Shown here piece by piece: positions 38,301 through 52,099 of a stretch of 64,000 nt of DNA. Numbering within the stretch: the stretch's first letter is position 1; each line of letters starts with the position of its first letter. Source of the DNA: Uloborus plumipes (lineage: Eukaryota > Arthropoda > Arachnida > Araneae > Uloboridae); NCBI GenBank assembly GCA_038373865.1, contig JAXGGA010002282.1, positions 1 to 64,000 on the forward strand. Direction: 5' to 3'. Position numbers and translations under genes: made by a program. The notes below the pieces were generated by a model. That model made no database searches. It was not told the DNA's origin and was given only the letters and a program-made list of their open reading frames with translations.

Positions 38301-41300
38301 TGTAATTGTATGAACATTTAGGTTTACGACAAAGGTAATTTGAAAACTATGTCAAGTTTAGTTGCTTCAACCAGTGCACCTACAAATTCATCTCCAGCAC
38401 ACCAAACCGTTGTGCCTGGTTCTTTTTCATCTGTCAGTGAAAGTGTCGGTGTTGTTCCTACCATATCCCGGGCAACTGTTTCAACTGGATACTCTACAAG
38501 CATTATGCAGCTGTCTTCTGCTGCTACAGTTGGTCAGCCACTACAGCAACTCCGAGCTACTCACATGCCTCAAGCTATACATACATTGAGTAATGTCAAC
38601 TCATCAGTTACACCTCACCAAACTCTTACTGTTATTTCAGCTAAGTCTTTGGTGCCAGCTAACCATTCAATTGCTTTAGCTGCAACTGGCCCACGTGCAA
38701 GTAATATTCCTATTTGACTTTTGTTTTATCTGTTATTTTCTTTTCCATTATTTAATTCATTGAACAATTCAGACCCTTTTTTTAAGCTTTAGAAATAAGT
38801 CTCTCATTAGCTCCTAATGTCTCAAGTACTCCTACCCTCTTCTTATCCAAAATGCAACAGGCTGCATCAAAAAGGCATTGGAACTTTCCCCGTAATACTT
38901 CTATAAACTTCCTGTTGATTCCTTAACTTGTGTCTTTTTCCTTTAAAGTCAGGGCGTAACGGTTTCTAAAACATTATCAATTTACATATAGTTCAAATTT
39001 TTAGAGTGTATTTGGATCACTTTGTAATCTAAATTTTCTGCACTCATTTACCACAAATTAAATCATATTTTAGCAGGTTCTAGTTCAAGAGTATTCTAAT
39101 AATAACAGCATATTCTGAGCAGTAAATTTGTTTGGCCTTGTGCTGTTGCCAGAATGAAAAATAATAGTTACCCAAACTTTGAGGATAGCGTCAAAATCTC
39201 GGTTATCAAAATCTTCCTCACCACTGTAAAACTCTTTTAAATGCTTTTGTGAAAGAAGTACTAATATATTATGTGATAACTGCTACTCTAGTATTATTTT
39301 ATTCCATTGCAAACTATAGTATGTAATCTATTTTGGCCTTTCCTTAAAATTTTAGCCATTGTTTTTGTACATTGTCCCATTTCAATGATTTCAGTGGCTA
39401 CTAAGACACTATTGTTATATTTTCTACTGTAGAGAAATGTTACTTTGGTCACAAATCTTTTTATGAAACACTTCTGGGAACAAATTAATACTATTCGGAT
39501 TATACTTTAGTTCTTTTAAAACTGGCATTCAACTTTTATATTCAAAGTGTAATATTTTAAATATGAAGTTAACCTTCATGAAGTATGAACTCAAATCCTT
39601 CACTAGTTGCAAAAGTATTCCTTTTTTTATGCTGTAGAAGTAAAACATTCCTAAAACAGTGAAATTCTCTTTTTTCAATAACTTTGTCTTTTGCTAATAC
39701 TTCTATTATCTTTGTTAGTTTCCTTTTTATCAAATATTTTATCATTTAGATATTAAAAAAAATTACCTCTCAAGTTAAATTGATTTTGTGTTTGAAATTT
39801 TATGTTTTTCTGTTTTTATTCAAAAAGTTATCTTGGATTGTTTTTTAAAATTTCATTATATTTTTCTAGCTGCTCCAGCAACAACTGTATCAACTTCAGG
39901 AAGTAGTTCAATAATACCAGGTCCTATAAGACCTCTAAACATCTCTAATACAATCACGCCTTCTACAATTCCTGTTGGTAAGTATAATTTTTAATTTCAA
40001 GTTTATTTCAAATATTTAAAAAGTATTTCTAAAATTGATTTTATATCTTTACGCCAAGAATGGTAGAGGAGCTGTGTATATGTGTGTTATTGCTGTGGTG
40101 TAGCTAGCATGTATGACACCCCCAAGACTGAAATTTGATGCCACCTCCCCTCCCCCCTCTGGTGCAAAACAAAAAGTTTTTATATCATAAAGTTCGTACA
40201 ATTTTTCGAAAAAGCCTTAAAAAAATTAATTGATAAAAAAACATGCACAGTATTGCAGTAATTTCAGCATATGTGTGCTTCCAAAGTGTTCCATAGGGCT
40301 ATAAAATATAAAAATAATCATAAAAACAGATCAAGTTACTTCATTAACTTTTTCTGAAAACAAATTCATGTCGCCATTTTAAGGTCACGTCTTTGTGTGA
40401 ACAGTGAAGAATGTAACAGTAAGTGAATTTTAGAGCAGTTGGGTGATGAGCCTAAACATAAAATATGTGACATTCGATAGTTTAATATCTTTTAAAACAT
40501 TGGGTAGAAAATTTTATAACTGGAGTAGCGTAATTTTTTCAAACTCTTAAACTCATTTGGGCAGCACTGAGTGCTTCTGATATGCACCCCCCTCTAAATG
40601 ATGTACTGAGTTTGATAGATTATACTTAATTTAAAATATTAAGTGAAATTTCAGAAAAGAGCCATTTATATTTTTCATGAACTTAATATTTTTTTGGTTA
40701 CGCAGTGCAAACAAGAGATCTGAGCTTCTTTGATTCTACTGAGCTTCATAGAGTATACTTAACTTTAAATTTTTGGGGGAAATTTCAGAAAGGAAATATT
40801 TATACTTTTCAGAAACTCAAAAATACATTTTGGGTGTTACCCCTCAGAAGGGTGTTGCCCTGCACAACCCTCCCTGCAAATGATGCTTCAAGCTTTGATA
40901 GATTTAACATGAATTTAAATATTGTGCGAAATTTTAGAAAGAAAAAAATTTAAATAAATTTTTAAATATATTTCAAGTGTTACCCGTGAACAAATTTATA
41001 CGGAATAATTTTTTAAGTATCTATGACAAGTGTCTAGATATTCTAAAAAATACGCAGAGTCACTATTTTTTCAGTACCAGGTAACCAATGAGCTTTTAGT
41101 TTAGCTATTTATTTTATGTATTAATTCTGACTTCTAGTCGCTCTGATTAAAACAATTTTATTTAAATAATTTTTTAAACCATGCGTTGAAAAATATTTAT
41201 TTCTCAAATTTTCTGATGGGAGGAAAAAAAAATTTTTTGCAACTGTTTTGAAAATTTCTAAAAATAGTCCTTTATTATTTACTTTTTTCTTCGTTTAAAT

Positions 41301-41408
41301 CTTGGAGAGGCAAATGATAAAATATCATGGTAAATATGATTAAAGCTCCTAATTATCATTAAGAAAAATTTGCAGTGATGCAGTAAACAGTTGATTACTA
41401 CAATGTAC

Positions 41409-41472
<64 letters not shown>

Positions 41473-44400
41473 CTTTTCCCCATGTATTTATTTTTCTATT
41501 TGTATGTTATGAGAAGGGATGGGGCAGATTTGTATGATTTATCGTAACTACTTTTTATCCAATCTTCTAAAAATTCTGTTGGTTTTTACTGCAGTTTTAT
41601 CGTTTTCTCTATTCATAGGTGCACCTGTGTAGACTATCTTTTTTTCAAAAAAGAAAAAGAAAGCAATTCTCTAATAACGCATGTCAAAAATGTAATGTGC
41701 ACCTGAATGACATGAATGCATCGAGACACTAAAAAAATGAGCTGGCTATCTGAAGCTATGAGGATTTTTTTTTACCAATCATAGCTCCAGATATTCATCT
41801 TGCATCACAACAATAGACAAAAATTGAGTGCTCTCAATCCCTGCGAAAAGAAAATTCATAAAACAAAGAAAATGTTTTTAGTGCATGAAAATAATAAAAT
41901 AATAAATGATTAATGAAAAACATAAACAAATAAGTTAATGCATCGTATCTGTTTTGTGTTTCAGCAAAAGTATATCCTCAGTCCACAACAGCTGCCCGCT
42001 CTAACAATGAATCCACAAGTACTAATACTCAAGAAAGTAATCGATCCACCAGCTTTACTCCTCAGCCTGTTGTTTCAAGTTCTACTCGAGTTGCCACTCC
42101 AACAACAACCTCTTCGCCTATGCCACAAACTGTTATGTTATCTGAAAATAAAGTTGATAGGTAGTATTAAAAACCTTTATTTTTGCTTGGTGTTCTATTT
42201 AAGTAAATAAATTCTTTATTTCATTTTAACTTTCTCTCTCTCTCTCTCTCTCTTTGCTATTCATATAAAATATGATAAAAACTAAAAAATTTAAATTTTA
42301 AAAATTATTAGAAAATAACCTTTTATACCCAAGTAGCATCAACTCATTTTGGATTTTGCTCGGCCGATCATCGAACTCCTCGTAAACTGATCCCGTGACG
42401 CACGATGACATTGTTCCGATCAGTGTCCGTGGACGGTTTTCGATGAGCTACTTTTCATCGGAAGGCGATATCCTACCGATCAAATTTCCCGATGAAAATA
42501 AGCCGAGCTATAGGATTCCATCGGAAAACGATATCCTTCCGATCAAGTTTCCCGGTGAAATTCATCAGCACGGGACTGTTCAGCTCGTAAATTGCTCCAA
42601 ATCTCATCGTATATCGAGCGAAACTCATATGATTTTGCTGCTTGGATTCTGTTTGGCCGATGAAACATATTGGATCATCGCCGATGAGAATTTCATCGGA
42701 TTTCGATGAATGGCCGATCATAGGCAGATGATGATGCTACTAGGGTAAATGTTCTCATAAAAGAATTTTTATTCAAATAGTTTAAAATGTTTATTTATTT
42801 ATTTATTTTTATTTATTTATTTATTTATTTTTTTTTTTTTTTTTGTCATTGGTATTATAAGAGAAATTAATAGATGAAATGTAAGTGTTTTTGAGTTTTT
42901 GAAAATTGACTAAAATTTTTTTAACACTCAATGTTAGGCACTATAAATTTTGAATATTGCTTTTAAGGAAGTCCCCAAAAGCTTTTTTTCCTTTTAAAAA
43001 TTTAAATCATTCATTGTTAAAGCTTTATTTTCTTAATTTTTGTAAGTAAAACTACTTTTTGCATTTAGTGGTTCTTCAGTCCGGTTTACTTCTCTTTCAA
43101 AGCCTCAAGTTGGAAATTCGACATCATATGCATCATCTCCAACAACATATTTGTATCATGATCAGTATGCTGCAAATTTAGCTATGCATCCTTATACTCC
43201 AAATCCCAATCAAGGATTTACAACAACCCACCTCAGACCTGTTTCATGTAAGTTCTGAAGAAATATTAAATATCTTTTTAAGTTACATATAATCAGATGT
43301 AAATATATAAGAATTGAATTCTATATATAACTTTAAAATTTTTTGCATGTTCAACGTAGGAAAATGTTCAGTACATCATTAATATTTCTATTTCTTGCTA
43401 TTAGTTGCACATCATGGCACAGGTAACACAACAGGTCATCCTTCCATATCTGTTTCCAATTCATCACAGCCCTTGAATTCGGTAATGGTTGCTGTGGATT
43501 CTCGTCATCATGTGTCTTTACATTCACCTTTTACACAGAATTCAGGTAAGAATTTCCTTAAATTTTTCCTTTTTTTTTTGTTTCTTAATTTTTCTTGTAT
43601 AAAAATTATATATTTTTTCTTTTCAATTCAAAGGAGGCCCTAAAGGTTCTGAATTATCTACTCCTGTATCTATGCCTTCTAATAGCACCAGTTCTTCTGC
43701 TACTACCACTGCAACAAATGCAGTCACTACTACCTTTAATTCTTTACAAGCACAAAATAACCATACTTCACCACGACCTAGCATTTTAAGAAAAAGAACA
43801 AGTGAAAAGTATGTTATGCTTCATCAGTAGTTTTAAAAATATATTCTCATTTAAGTTCTATTTTATTTAGAATTGTTTGCTTTGTTTGTGTTTCATTGAT
43901 ATACATCATCACTTATGCTGTATTTGTATAATTGTTACTTGTTAAGTAACTTCAAGATAATGGGGAAGTTTTCGACTTTTTAATTTTATTTTTACATGAT
44001 AGAACAACATACATTATTATCAGTGAAGAAAATATTCTGATACCATAAGTAGTTTTTTTTTTAAATAATTTTTAAAATTCAAGCTACAGCAACATCAGAT
44101 GGCTCCTGGATTTTTTGCCAGACCACTAAGACTGGAGTAGCTGGAGCGAGAAACTGCTTTTTGGCTGAACGTAAACTGGTTTTCTGTACTGTCATGTTTT
44201 GTTAATGCAAGATGTTGGAAAAGGGTAAAAGTCGTGAAGTAATGCCTCGCTAAAAATTTGAATATGGTTTTCGCCACAAAAAGCTAAAAACTGTTGGCTA
44301 TTCGTCATATTGTTCCCATACAAATCGGCCTTGTGCATGTCGATTGGGCTGGGGACGTGCCGCTATGATGACATGGACATGAATCGAAGATCGGCACTTG

Positions 44401-47400
44401 CGTAGTCGGCATATATAAAATCGGGTGGGCTTTGGAATAAAAGTTGGTTGTTGGTTCAGTCTGTTTGGAGATTGAGGATTGTTTGTTGTTAGGAGTTATT
44501 AAGTTATGTTTTTGGCAAGTTTTCCATTTCTTTGATGATTTTAACGAATAGTTTTAGTTCCAAAAACCTACTGATTTTATAAAAACAATAGTAATTACTT
44601 TAACAATTGACACATGGGTACTTAAAATTTTTGTCTGTAAATGGCAAAAATTACAGCTATTTGACGTCCCTGGTTTCATTTTCAAGGCTCGCTTTTTTTG
44701 TGTGTGGGTTTTTTAAAAATTCATTAAAAATCAATCATTGCTTTAAAATTCTGCTATAGTGAATTTTTGTGTTTTTTTAGTGTCTTAACAATATCTAGTA
44801 GTCAAAATAGTAATATTTAATAGGTTGAAACTTCCCTATTAGTTCCTATCAATTGCTTGCATCAACATATTACTTTTATAAACAGTTTTCTTTCAACTAA
44901 AAGTTAAATTAATGTTTTAAAGTGATCTTGCAATATCATTTTCAACAAGATATGAAATGACATTAAAGATCATTTTCTTAGAATTTCGTAGAATTGCCAG
45001 GATCGGATTTTGTTTTCAGAGTTGAAATTGATAACTTTCTATATTTTTATTCATATGAAATTTTTGTATATGTGAGTGCATATAGTGTGCATACCACATA
45101 TTTGAAAACTCTTGGTAAATATTTTATGAGAATTTAAGTTAATAAAAACACTACACAAAATTAGAAGGCTTGAAATACAGAAATTGCTGAATGTGCGAGG
45201 TTACAATATATAAAAGCTAAAAGAGGGCTCAAAAGAAGTGATACATGCCTCACACTTGCAACATAGCAAACTGCATGCTGGCTGAAACGCCCAGCATTTC
45301 TTGGATAACTCAACAGCAATCTTTACAAGGAAGTCCCTTTTTATAATTGAAGGAGCTATGATAGACCAGACTTTTTATATGGCCCCATTGAAATAAGAGC
45401 TATTGGGTGATCTGATTGGTCAAGTTATGGTCTATCTTCAATCTTTTTTCTTTCTTTCCAATGGGGGTTGCATGAGCGATTACGTGCCCTTTTGCAGATC
45501 CAGTGCGATCCCCCCAATAAAGCTACCAGTCTTTACATGTGCCACATTTAAGGAGCTGTGATGCTTTGATACAAGTAATTTTGATGCCCAGTTACTGCCA
45601 GATCGAGGCACCTTGCCTCTCTTTGATGCGAAACTACACTAGGAATTTAATTTTTCCGAAGTATTTTCAAAGCCAAACGAATACCCCAAGGGATCTTTTA
45701 CATGCTGCAGAATCATACGACATGGGCGCTGAGGATTTTCTGCATCATGAAAATCCACTGACTGGCCACCGCAGGTCAGAGCCTGGGTCCTCGGCGTCGA
45801 AGGCCTTCGACGCCTTACCACGACGTCACCAGCCAACATCTTCACCAATCTTACGCCATAGAAATCATTAATATTGGCTGTAAAATGTGTGGCTCTTCAT
45901 CTTATTGGTACCTCAGAAAAGCTTTGATGGTATTGTAGAACTAAGGTAAAGTTTTCTCTCTTAGATATATGAAGAATTTAGTCGGTCAGTTTGTTAGAAG
46001 GTGTAAAGCCCAATCAAGTGAAGACTAAAGATTCAAGCACATTTTTTTTTTTTTTTATTGTGTAGACTTTTTGGTCTACTCCAATGATTTGCAAACTATC
46101 TGTGATGAACCAAGGTGTCTGCTGATTTGAGCTTCACGTGGGCTCTTATATGATCTCCCAAAGTATTTACCAAGAGCCTTGAAACAATCTGCATATATAG
46201 TATGCAGCGTCAACTAACCATCACTTTTTATTGTCTGTTATTTTCTTTTGATTTTTAGTTTGTTAATAATGGGTTATTAAAATGTAGTTTTGGTGCAATT
46301 GCTTTTGATATCCAAATTAATTAATTTTATTTTTGACTCATTTAACATGCATTTATTTTTTAATTATTAATATATAGATCTATATTTATATATATATATA
46401 TTTTTTTAGTGTTTGTTCTATTGCTAAAAAGAATCTGACTGACAGATTATGTGCTGCTGAACCAGCCAGCCCTCGTTCAGATGTGAGCAACAACATCAAC
46501 TTTACTTCAGTCCTATCTCCAAAACCGATCAAGTATGATTTTTTTTTGCAAACAAATTTTAATTTAGTTCACTTAAAATATTTGCAAAACATGGGTCTAA
46601 TGTTTTGAAGTTCTTCAGCAACTTTTTGGTTAGAAATGAAGCAAATAAGATAAACATTTTAAAAGTGGTTACATGATATTAAATGTTTATTTATCCTTGC
46701 ACCTACTTTTCCCTTAAATAAAACCAGTATAAATAACAATCAGAGGGTGTGTATGAAACCTGAAAAAGAAATCCATTACTGTTTTCAAGACCTTGAAAAG
46801 TTGCGATAATGCATAAACACGTGTAGAAAATGTGCAGAATATGAATGCCCAAATTAAGTTGGCGGAAGGGGGGTGGGATTTTGCAATTTTAGCGTATTTT
46901 GCACCAAAAAAAAAAGGTAAATGATGCTTTTGTATTAAATATTAGTGTCATGCAGGGATATCTCACTGGGTAAATAATACCACATAAGAGTAAGAACTTT
47001 AAAAAATGTATGGGTTTTTTTTTTCACCGTGATTAAGGTTTTTAATTTACTTATTTAAAAGATTTAGCATCTAATTTTGATTGAACATATCAAACACATT
47101 TATGCAAAATAATATAAGATAGCTAAGTAGCCCCCCAATTTATTTATTTTTTTAAATTTATTTATTTATTTTTATTTATTTATTTTATTATTGTTTTTTT
47201 TTAATAACGCAAAAAGTTTGGGAAAAACTTAAGGTTTTGGGGAAAGTTTACTAGCAGAAAATTTTTTTGAAAGCTTTTAAACTCTTTAAATATCATTGGA
47301 AAACTTCTTTTGTATTCAGTTGTGCTTATTTACAGTGTACAAAGTTACATAGTATCTTAAAATCCCTTTCACGTCTTACTGCATATTTAACTTTTTATAG

Positions 47401-49830
47401 AATTTTTTTTCATTATATCACTTTGCTATACACAGGCGCAACTGTGCTGACTAAAATGGTTTTTTATAAAAGTATAAACCATGGAATTTTTGTTTCTGAA
47501 ATGTATTGGCATGGTTGTGAAAACTTGACTTTTTCTGGACAGTCTGAGAATTTTAAAAGGAGAAATCAGTAACTACCTTGAAAATAAAAGTAAAATATCA
47601 CCATTGTTTGACAAAAGTTGAATCAGTTGCTCTCAAAAAGTTTTGTTTAAGCTAGATTTTATGCAATCTCTTGTCCATGTCTTTAATATGCCTGAATCTT
47701 TCATGTTTTTTAAATAATCTTTTGCTATAATATTTCAGCAAAAAAAAAAAAATCAGCAATGTTCAATTATGTTTGACATTGTAGCTTGTAAATACTATTG
47801 CACTTATGAAACTGTGGCATGTTATGCAACGTTTTATACATGATTGTGGCAGCTTAGATTTTTACTCTACAGTTGCATTATAAATTCACAGTTGTGTATT
47901 TCCTTTAGTGCTATATTACTTTTGAATTAATTATATATATGTTTTTAATTGCAGTGACAAAATTAAAGAAGTTCTACCTCCTCTGATTCCTGCATCTGAA
48001 AGTCAAAATTTAATAATACCTGTTATTCCACCATCAGCTATCAAAAAGGAACCTGGGATTGTTGAAAGTTTGTTTTTCCTTATTGTCTTTTGATTACTTA
48101 ATTTTTTTAATGTAAAACTGCTTTCAAAAGGAGATGATGTGACCTTGAAACGAGTGAACATGTTCGCAGCAGTTGTACAATTTTTTACTTGAATATTTTT
48201 TTTCTTTCATGTATTCATTGCAGTAATGCATATTACTGTTACATGTTCTATTGTTCACTAGCCACTTTCAGCTGTCAGTCTATACATAATGACTATCAGT
48301 GCCTGCAGGGTTAATGTTTTGAAACAGTTATGGAAAATGGTTAAACATGAAAAAAGAGTAAAGAAAATCACCAAATTTGATACATGTTAAAACAAAAATA
48401 TTTAGCAAGGAAAAATTTAAGAATCAGAAATAAAGATAAAACTCTAGACCAATAGCCCAAACAAATAAAGCGTAATTCATATCGTGTGACACACTCAGCC
48501 AGTGGAAAAGTAAAAAACAGTATAGGAAATTTTTCCGAGGCTATTAAAAAATCTTTCAACTCAAAAGATAATTTAAAAAGCTACGAAAAAAAATTATTTG
48601 ACCATTCGAATTTACATGTAGGCTAATTTCTTAAATTATTGCCTCTAAAATTCTCAGAAACATTAATAATTGGTGAAAAACTTTTAGTTTTAATTTGTGT
48701 TTCTTATTTGAGAAGTTTGGACTTTATCTTCCCAAAATGTAATGAGTGATGTAAAAGTTCAAAACAAACATAATTATAGTAACATTTGCCCCCCCCCCCC
48801 CTTCTCCCTGAGACTATATTTCTTTTTTCTTCTGCAATCATCAGACGCTACGCTTGAAGAAAATATGTGCAGTGCGCAAAACATAGCTTTAGAAAATTCT
48901 AAATTGAATTTTAAATATTGGTATTTCAGCTGCATTAAGCCACCTTTAGATGTAGAGCCTTATTGTATGGCTATAAGCAAGATGTGTAATGTGGACTTAG
49001 CAAACACACAGACAGACACTACCTTTACTTTGTAGGAATTAATGTAGCTTTTTTATGTATTGCATTCCATTACTATTGTAAAATAAATGAGTAAATATAA
49101 TTTCAAAATTGTTTTACTTTAAAAAAAATATATAAATAAAACAACAGAATAGGTGATAGTTTGACAAGGATAAAACTGAGAGAAAAGTTGGTTTTGTATT
49201 TTAAAAATGTTATTAAAAATATTGTATGTGTACACACCTATTCAAAATATTTTTGAGAAGGAACCTTCTCTTAGGAGTGTAATCTGATTTATAAGAACTA
49301 TGTTTTAATCATAAAGACACTATGCACAGAAGTAAGTCATTGCTATTCAATTTGATTGTTAATGTTTGTGTAGTTTGATATTTGTGCATGATATAGTTCA
49401 TTAAGTATTACTATGATCATAACAGGTACAGGATTATCGTGCATATTAAAGCCAGGAGTTAGTTTACACATTTATCATTTGCTTTACTGGGGTGCTATTT
49501 AGATAAAAATGACTTATTTTCTCTCCTATAAATCTAGAATTGTCTGTGAAGAAAATAATTATGCATTTTATTCCTCTTGCTCTGAATTTTTTTCCTATAT
49601 TTTTTTTTTTAATGGGTTTTGCAGTTTAGTTGCCTTATTTCTTCATCAAATGAATCTAAAGTCCCCCCCCCCCCCTTTTTTTTCCAAACATGACCATTTT
49701 AGATTATCATACAACTCTTAAAAATCAATATTGGACTCTTTTTTTAAATAATTAAAATTCTATCTTTTATTGTTAATTTTCAAAATGTGCAAAGAATCAT
49801 TTCAACCCCATCCCTCCTTCTTGAGGACAG

Positions 49831-49862
<32 letters not shown>

Positions 49863-52018
49863 TTAAAAAGCAGTAGCATTTTGAAACAATATTTTTCTAC
49901 TCAATTTTATAATGTATATTTTACAATACATCTTTATTTTGTGTATAAACAGATTTGTGATTAAATCACAAGTTAAAATGCCCTAATTTTTAGTTCTATA
50001 TTTGTTTTAAAATGCTTTTTAGTTTTGTTTCATTAGAATTATTATAAGAACAGGTAACACAAAAAAATCAAAAGCTGATCTAAATTACATGCAAGCACCC
50101 CTAGAGAGGCCACAGTGGCAGTAAATGGCAACTCTAGTGTTAGCTTACATCAATTATCTTCTTCATTTCACTGAATGTTTTTGCAGCTGTTGGGGAGGGG
50201 CTCTATGGGATTTTAGGTGAAAAAAAAATAACTATCCAACCAATTCCTTAACCTGAAGCTATTTTAGAAACATAAAACAGTTATGTAGATCACTTATGTC
50301 TTTTCTGGAAAATATACAAATTAGTGTGAAGAAGTATAGAATGGCGACATAACCTCTTTATATTTTTTCTTGGACATTACTCTTGTAATAGCATTTTACC
50401 CAAAATGTGTAGCAAAAAAGAGAAAAAGCTTAAACAAGTTTAGAAGAAAAAGTCACGGCATCGGCCCATTTCTATTAGTGTGAAGAAGTGTCAAATAGAA
50501 AAACCTAAGCAAACTCTATAAAATACACAAGCCTTTTTTACTTTGGGGGTGAGAGGGAGACTAAATCTTGCTGAGCACATTCCAGTAAGATACATATCAT
50601 GGTGTACAGCACTGATAACAATCACAGTAGTGCATAAAATTGATGTGCCTCACTTGCAACATGCCACTGAATGCACTGTCAAACTTGACAAATATTTGAG
50701 TAAAGCTAGGCAACATGTATAACGGTACAATTAAAACATTTAAAAACTCAGCAAACAGCTGTTTTGAGGCTATCAAATACAAGCTTCTTCATCCGTGCAT
50801 ATTAAAGAACTTTATTGTATTTTGGTAGTTAATCATTCGTTGATATACCCTTTCTCTAATGTTTAGAAATCATTCCTTTAAAAATCTTTTGTGTCCTTGA
50901 CATTTTTCTGAAAACAGATGTCCTTGTTCTGATACCATAACGTTTCCAGTTCCCGCCGCCTCGTATGGTTTATTTACTGATTCTTGTCTTAGATTTCTGG
51001 TTCAATCAATTGTTGGTTCCAGCTTGTGAACCTTTCTTTTTTATGCACTGATGGAAATTGTATTTTATAGCTTCAGAACAGCCGTTTGTAGAATTTTGAA
51101 CTCTTTTAAAATGTTTTTATTTGCTGTAATACACATTGTCTAAAATAATTCATTTCATAGTACAAAGTTTTCAACTGCTTTTTTACAATTTGGCAAATAT
51201 TCCCAAAATCTTGTTTAATTCTGATGTTTTATTTTACTCATATTTGATATTTCATATTGTAATTTATTATTATTTTCCCTTTCTGTTCATAAAATGTTAA
51301 TGATAGCTTTAAAAAGTGTATGTACAAACTCTTTTTTTTTTTCATCTTAAATTATGTATAAAACTTAAGATGTTAAAGAAAGTTAAGAGCTTCATGAAAA
51401 TCTGCAATGGTCATGTTAAATGTCTTATTGATTTGACCTAAGAGGTTTTTTCTTTCTTTTTATTACATAATTTATGCTATACAATAATAGGGGAGTTGCT
51501 GTGTATCATTATTTTCTACTTAACTTTCTGCTTATTTGAATGCTGTTGTGGGGGCAAAGTTCAATTGAAATTCTGGCACACGCATCTTAATAAATGAAAG
51601 AACATTTTTGAAATAGTCATCATTGAAATGTAATGGCTGCACGACACTACTAAATAGTGAGTGTCCTTCTAGGCAGCAGCCTCTTCATTTTGCACTTCTT
51701 GGCTTTCTGTGAGATCCTCTTGGAGACATCTGACTTAAACGTCACTTATCACAGAAACCAGAGACTGCTCTTCTAAGTAATAAGGTAGGAATTTTGGTTC
51801 TGCCATAACAGTTCTTCAAGTGTTAACTGTATTTGCGATTTCTCTTGCCAAGTTTGAAATCCGTTTGAGATAGTAATAGTGATTTATTTATAGGGGAAAT
51901 TTAGATGAAAATTTTAGCTAATTTTGAAATAGTTAGCTAAACTTAGAACATGAATGTGTAATGATTTACAAAGGCATATTTTACTAGAAAACAAGTAGTT
52001 TTAATAAATTAATGTATA

Positions 52019-52099
<81 letters not shown>

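Noticed and set aside
45539..45871. 110-codon + strand frame
   Set aside because: It sits in a CG-rich repeat-like patch, includes the palindrome in its reading and has no splice phase link to SAP130 exons 13 and 14.
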